DNA of 64,000 bases from Siphonodentalium dalli (taxonomy: Eukaryota > Mollusca > Scaphopoda > Gadilida > Siphonodentaliidae): positions 89,832,983 to 89,896,982 of the forward strand of contig CP136061.1 of the NCBI GenBank assembly GCA_032622095.1, written 5' to 3'. Shown here piece by piece: positions 47,501-53,500 of the stretch. The translations under genes were made by a program, and so were the position numbers. The notes beneath the pieces are model-generated. The model was not told the origin of the DNA and ran no database searches. It saw only the letters and a program-made list of their open reading frames with translations. Positions within the stretch are counted from its first letter, which is position 1. The number at the start of each line of letters is the position of its first letter.

Positions 47501-50500
47501 GACGTCTGTCGGACTTTTTTTGGTGGAGTTATTCCCCCTTTTTCGACTTAGAAAATTTTGCAACCTGTATAATTTTGTCCGAGCTTTTATTCCTACATTT
47601 TTAGGTCAATTTTTTTTTAACTTGGCACAGACATTTAGTACCATGGGAACCTGTGCACCTGCGATTATGACTTCTGTCCGGCATTTTTTGGTGGAGTTAT
47701 CCCCCTTTTTCGACTTAGAATTTTTTTTTGCAACATGCCTAATTTTGTCCGACCTTTTATTTCTACATTTTTGGGTCAATGTTTTTTAATCTTGGCACTG
47801 ATATTTAGTACCATGAGAACCTGTGCACCTGCGATTATGATGTCTGTCCGGCTTTTTTTGTGGAGTTATTCCCCTTTTTTCGACTTAGAACATTTTTGCA
47901 AAATGCATAATTTTGTCTGAGCTTTTATTCCTACATTTTTCGGTCAATAGGTTTAAGATTACGGTTAGGTTTGTGCACCTGCAATGGGAACTGTTATTTT
48001 ATTATTTTAACTAAATGTTTACTGACATGTGAAACATCTTAGTATTTTAATAACACGGGGGTATCCTTAGTCCCATTGGGACAGTCACACCTTTAGTTTA
48101 ATGTTTTTTCTTTACTATGTCGGTTTTAACGGATGTGACTATTTATAGCAGCAATACCCATCGTGAACGCCATCTGTATCTTTAGTCAAAGAGTTTGATT
48201 GTATTGATTGGTGAAAAACATTGCCTGCTGGACTCAGCTTTATATGAGGTAGTTTTATCACCAAAATTAAGATCGGAGATTGTGCCGACATTTGCCATTT
48301 TAGTGAGAGGTAAATGTGCGATTCTTTCTCTACATGAACTCTATTTTAGGAAGAATATTTTATTTAATTGCCCCTGTAACACGATTTTTCATCAACACAA
48401 TTGTACAAAGAAGAAGAACTCCAATTCACAATTGTTCTGTTACCTAAATACCATCTCTAATATACAATTTTGGTGCAATTCTTTTACTCTTGAAATAGTC
48501 ACCAAGTCTGACATCTTCATTGGTGAAGAAGCATACACATCATGATTTGTATGAAGTACATGTAGTTCATCACCAAAATTAACATCAAAAATTGTTTGCG
48601 ATATCTGCCATTTTAGTGATATGTAAATGCACAATCTCTTTTTCTACATGATCTCTATCTATACACTATTAGTGTAACATTCTGCTCTTTAACTCTTTGT
48701 TTACAAATTAAGTCTTGACGAGTTGTTCCCTCGGGAAATGTTCAGATAATAAGTTCAACAAACAATTGTTGAATTTATTATCTGAACATTTCCCTGTAAT
48801 AGATAGGACTCCATCTATACTTCTTGTATTACTTGGTGTCTGCTTATTTTTCCTGAAAAACAGCTCTTGCTGAATAAATAGACGTTTACAATGTATACTT
48901 TTATAACTGATGGGGAAAATCCAATTTAGTGTGGAAAGGGTTAGATAGTAACTGAGTCTGATCGGTGAGAACCATATGCCTCATGCTTTATAACGAGTTT
49001 ATATGTGGTCACTGAGTCTAATCGGTTAGATCCATATACCTCATGTTTTATAATGAGTTTATATGAGGTAGTTTCCTCACCAAAATTAACATCAGAAATT
49101 GTTGGCGATATTTACTCTTCAAGTGAGAGGTAAATGTACAAGTCTTTCTCTACATACAAAAAAAAACTCAATTGCTGTCATTGAAACAAATATGTATTCC
49201 ACATTCACTCATTCTGTATTGTATCATAACATGGCTTTTGTTTACATAACACAGCGTCCGAACATGTGATTTTTATGATCGGTATAAGAACAATATCTGT
49301 CTATATTTTAATATTTTTTCTTTTTATGTCTGTTTTAACGGATGTGAATATTTTAACAGCAATACCCATCGTGAACGCCATCTGTATCTTTAGTCAAAGA
49401 GTTTGATTGTATTGATTGGTGAAAAACATTGCCTGATGGACTCAGCTTTATATGAGGTAGTTTTATCACCAAAATTAAGATCGGGGATTGTACCGACATT
49501 TGCCATTTTAGTGAGAGGTAAATGATATTCTTTCTCTACATGAACTCTTATTTTAGGAAGCATATTTTATTTAATTGCCCCTGTAACACGATTTTTCACC
49601 TACTCAATTGTTGAAGTACAAAGAATAACTCCAATTCACAGTATGCTGTTAACTATATACTTTCTCTAATATACAATTTTGGTGCAATTATTTTACTCTT
49701 GAAATAGTCACCAAGACTGATTGTCTTCATTGGTGAAGTATACACTTCATGATTTATTATGCCCCCGATCTCCGATGGAGATTTGGGGGTATATAGTGGA
49801 GCCCTCCTTCCGTCCGTCCGTCCTTCCGTCTGTCCTTCCGTCCGTACGAACGTTTCAACTCATAACTTTGGTTTCGCTAACTCAATTTAGTTGATCTTTG
49901 GTATGCTAATAGACCAGCCGGGGGGACAAGATTTCCCCATAACTGCAGTTTCGTCCGCCCATTTTTTCCAGAGTTACGCCCCTTTTTGGACTTAGAAAAT
50001 TGTCTGTACGAACGTTTCAACTCATAACTTTGGTTTCGCTAACTCAATTCAGTTGATCTTTGGTATGCCAATAGACCAGCCGGGGGGACAAGATTTCCCC
50101 ATATCCGTGGTTTCGTCCGCCCATTTTTTCCAGAGTTACGCCCCTTTTTGGACTTGGAAAATTCAGGTTTTCTGCTACTTTTTTTGGTTTCCAGATGATA
50201 ACTTGATTTTGGATTGTTTACTCATGAATAACATGACTTTACAAAGTGCCATTTAATAAGCATTTGCACAAAAATAAGAAAAATCCTCTCTGATTGTACA
50301 GTCGGGTGCGTTACCTCCGCCCAGCGGTGCACTTGTATGAAGTAGTTTCATCACCAAAATAAACATCAGAGATTGTTGGCGATATTTGCCATTTTAGTGA
50401 TATGTAAACAAGCCTTGAAATAGTGTGTCTGTCATTTGCAGAATGAGGTTCCCAGAGGGTGAATTTAGTGATGCTACCCCGCATAGTGGGCTAGCATCAC

Positions 50501-53500
50501 CAAATTCACCCTCTGGGAATCTCATTCTGCTGAGGTGTAAGCAGAATGAAGTCCCCAGAGGGTGAATTTGGTGATGCTAGCCCGCTATGCGGGGTAGCAT
50601 CACTAAATTCACCCTCTGGGGACCTCATTCTGCAAATGACAGACACCCTATTTCAAGGCTTGTATGTAAATGCACAATCTCTTTTTCTACATGATCTCTA
50701 TCTTAGGGAAAAACATGAAATCTAAATGTCCTTTCAGGAGTCTCTTTCTTTACTAAATCATTGATGATTTGTTCCCTTAGGAAATGTTCAGATAATAAGT
50801 TCAACAAACGACCATAGTAGGTCCTTTGTTGAACTTATTATCTGAACATTTCCTTGGGCTAGCATCACAAAATTCACCCTCTGGGGACCTCATTCTGCTT
50901 AGGCCTCAACTGCTATTGGAGACCTAGGATCAGATTGAAGTTCCCAAGTTGAAGTTGGTGCTGTTCACCCATTAGTCAACTCGATTATACATTTTATCTT
51001 TTGCAAATTAGAGGATACAGAAACTTCCAAGAAGGGAAAATGTAACTAAAAACAATGTTAATTTGAGACTATAGATACTTCCCTAGAAGATGAGGCTTAA
51101 GCAGAATGAGGTCCCCAGAGGGTGAATTTAGTGATACTAGCCCACTGTGCAAGAGATAGCATCACTAAATTCACCCTCTGGGGGACCTATTCTGAAAATG
51201 ACTGACACACTCTACCCAGGCATGGTGACCATATAGATAGTCATAAATGTCAACATAGTAAAAAGATAAACATGTTTGTTTCAGAGAGTGATGCCGACTA
51301 ACATGTTGATCCTGATGAGATTGTTTATGAGGGTCGATGACGTTATTATCCGCGTCAATGATACGAGGCTGTATTATGAGGTAAGTGATGATGCCGTTTA
51401 TTAGAGTCCTATTTGTTAATCAGCGACACGCATTTTGAATAGCTTGCTCTATTTTAACCCTCTATACTATATACTCATTGATGAGTAGTTATCCCTGAGG
51501 AAATGTTCAATTAGTAAGTGTTCAACAAACTATTTCGACAACGTTTGTTGAACTTATTATATGAACATATCCCACAAATGAGTAGGAATCCTTCTGCACT
51601 TTTAACATCTGTTGTATGCTTATATTTCCAAAACAGTCTGCTGTCTGCTCAATTTTCCTGAACACCCCTCCAGATGAACAATAAACCATTCCTATATATA
51701 CTTTTATAAATGGATGGGAGAATCTATTCAGTATAAAAAGGGTTAATACACTGCATACAGCCCTCGAAATTGGGACAAAATATCCCACAGCAAATTTAAT
51801 GCTGTGGCATTCTAGATTCCACATGTTGCAATGACAATTCCCCCGCCATTGCTAATTGCCGTGGCCAATTTCGAGGACTGCTGCATAGTCTCTTGATTCA
51901 TATTCACTTTATCACAATATTCTAATATTTTCCAGCTCGGCCAAACATACATGCTGCGGGAATATACAAGTCGAGATGACAAGATAAGCGATATAAAGGT
52001 GGTTACTATTAATTAATTAATGTAGAGGTGTTCATTATGAGTCTATGTGGAAGGTAACGACCCAAAGGCCGAAAAAACACAATAAAATAGTCTAACTTTG
52101 TTCTTCTATTCATTTAATCATTTGTATAGTAAACTCATTGACGAGTAGTTCCCTTAGGAAATGTTCAGATAGTAAGTTTAACCCTTTATATACTAAATAC
52201 TCATTGACGAGTAGTTCCCTTAGGAAACGTTCAGATAGTAAGTTTAACCCTTTATATACTAAATACTCATTGACGAGTAGTTCCCTTAGGAAACGTTCAT
52301 ATAGTAAGTTTAACCCTTTATATACTAAATACTCATTGACGAGTAGTTCCCTTAGGAAATGTTCAGATAGTAAGTTTAACCCTTTATATACTGAATACTC
52401 ATTGACGAGTAGTTCCCTTAGGAAATGTTCAGATAGTAAGTTTAACCCTTTATATACTGAATACTCATTGACGAGTAGTTCCCTTAGGAAATGTTCAGAT
52501 AGTAAGTTTAACCCTTTATATACTAAATACTCATTGACAAGTAGTTCCCTTAGGAAATATTCAGATAGTAAGCTTAACCCTTTATTTACTAAATACTCAT
52601 TGACGAGTAGTTCCCTTAGGAAATGTTCAGATAGTAAGTTTAACCCTTTATATACTAAATACTCATTGACGAGTAGTTCCCTTTGGAAATGTTCAGATAG
52701 TAAATTTAACCCTTTATATAGTTCCCTTAGGAAATGTTCAGATAATAAGTTTAACCCTTTATATACTAAATTAAATACTCATTGACGAGTAGTTCCCTTA
52801 GGAAATGTTCAGATAATAAGTTTAACCCTTTATATACCAAATACTCATTGACGAGTAGTTCCCTTAGGAAATGTTCAGATAATAAGTTTAACCCTTTATA
52901 TACTAAATACTCATTGATGAGTAGTTCCCTTAGGAAATGTTCAGATAGTAAGTTCAGTATACAAATGGTTAATGTGTATCGTCCCAACATTTAGATTCAG
53001 GCAATTCTAGAAAATAAATATCCATACACCAACAAATTAAATAACAGTGGCCTTACATGACAAGTTTTCCTATTTTTATGTGTACCCATACCATGTAGGG
53101 TACACATAATGCCAACGTCCGGATCAACCATCCATCGGTTTGTCTGTCTGTCCATCCGTAGACACTTTCTATCTGATGCAATAACTCAAGTTTATTTTAT
53201 CGGATCAATTTTATGTGCATGTTTATGACAAACCTCTCACCTGTATAGTTTTTGGTATCAATTGGTTTAGAAATTATTAACACTTTCCATCCACACATTG
53301 TCATGTTCTATCTGATGCCATAGCTAAGTATTTTTTTTCCGATTGTGTTCATATTTTACATGCAGTTTTATGATGACACATGCCTCACCTGTATAGTTTT
53401 TGGTGTTGATTGGTTGATCGGTTTAGAAATATTTAACCCTTTCACACACATGCCATCCGATTCAGTAAGTGAGATACATTTCTTCTGATTTACCTCATAT

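Larger units (their letters stand above)
33213..51284 (+). other. TIPRL intron 4 (18.1 kb repeat array)
   Basis: About half of the gene's length. After some 600 bp of unremarkable sequence it is nearly all repeats: 0.7-1.25 kb units sharing a 100-bp core, a 6-bp-TSD element, a hAT-type element, mariner palindromes, a 1566-bp tandem array with reverse-transcriptase fragments, TCCGTCCG-type composites and foldback elements. No second gene seen inside it. Confidence 0.85.

Noticed and set aside
46941-47789. 282-codon frame with reverse-transcriptase motifs
   Set aside because: Only the first part is a LINE fragment, and it has already lost its correct N-terminal frame. The rest translates a non-coding TCCGTCC-type repeat. 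It is a chimera, not a gene.
52138-52785. 215-codon repetitive protein
   Set aside because: It is a 66-bp satellite with a period divisible by three, lying in an intron and derived from transposon ends.
52130-52955. CRISPR-like array
   Set aside because: There are no distinct spacers; units are contiguous 66-bp copies in a eukaryotic intron.
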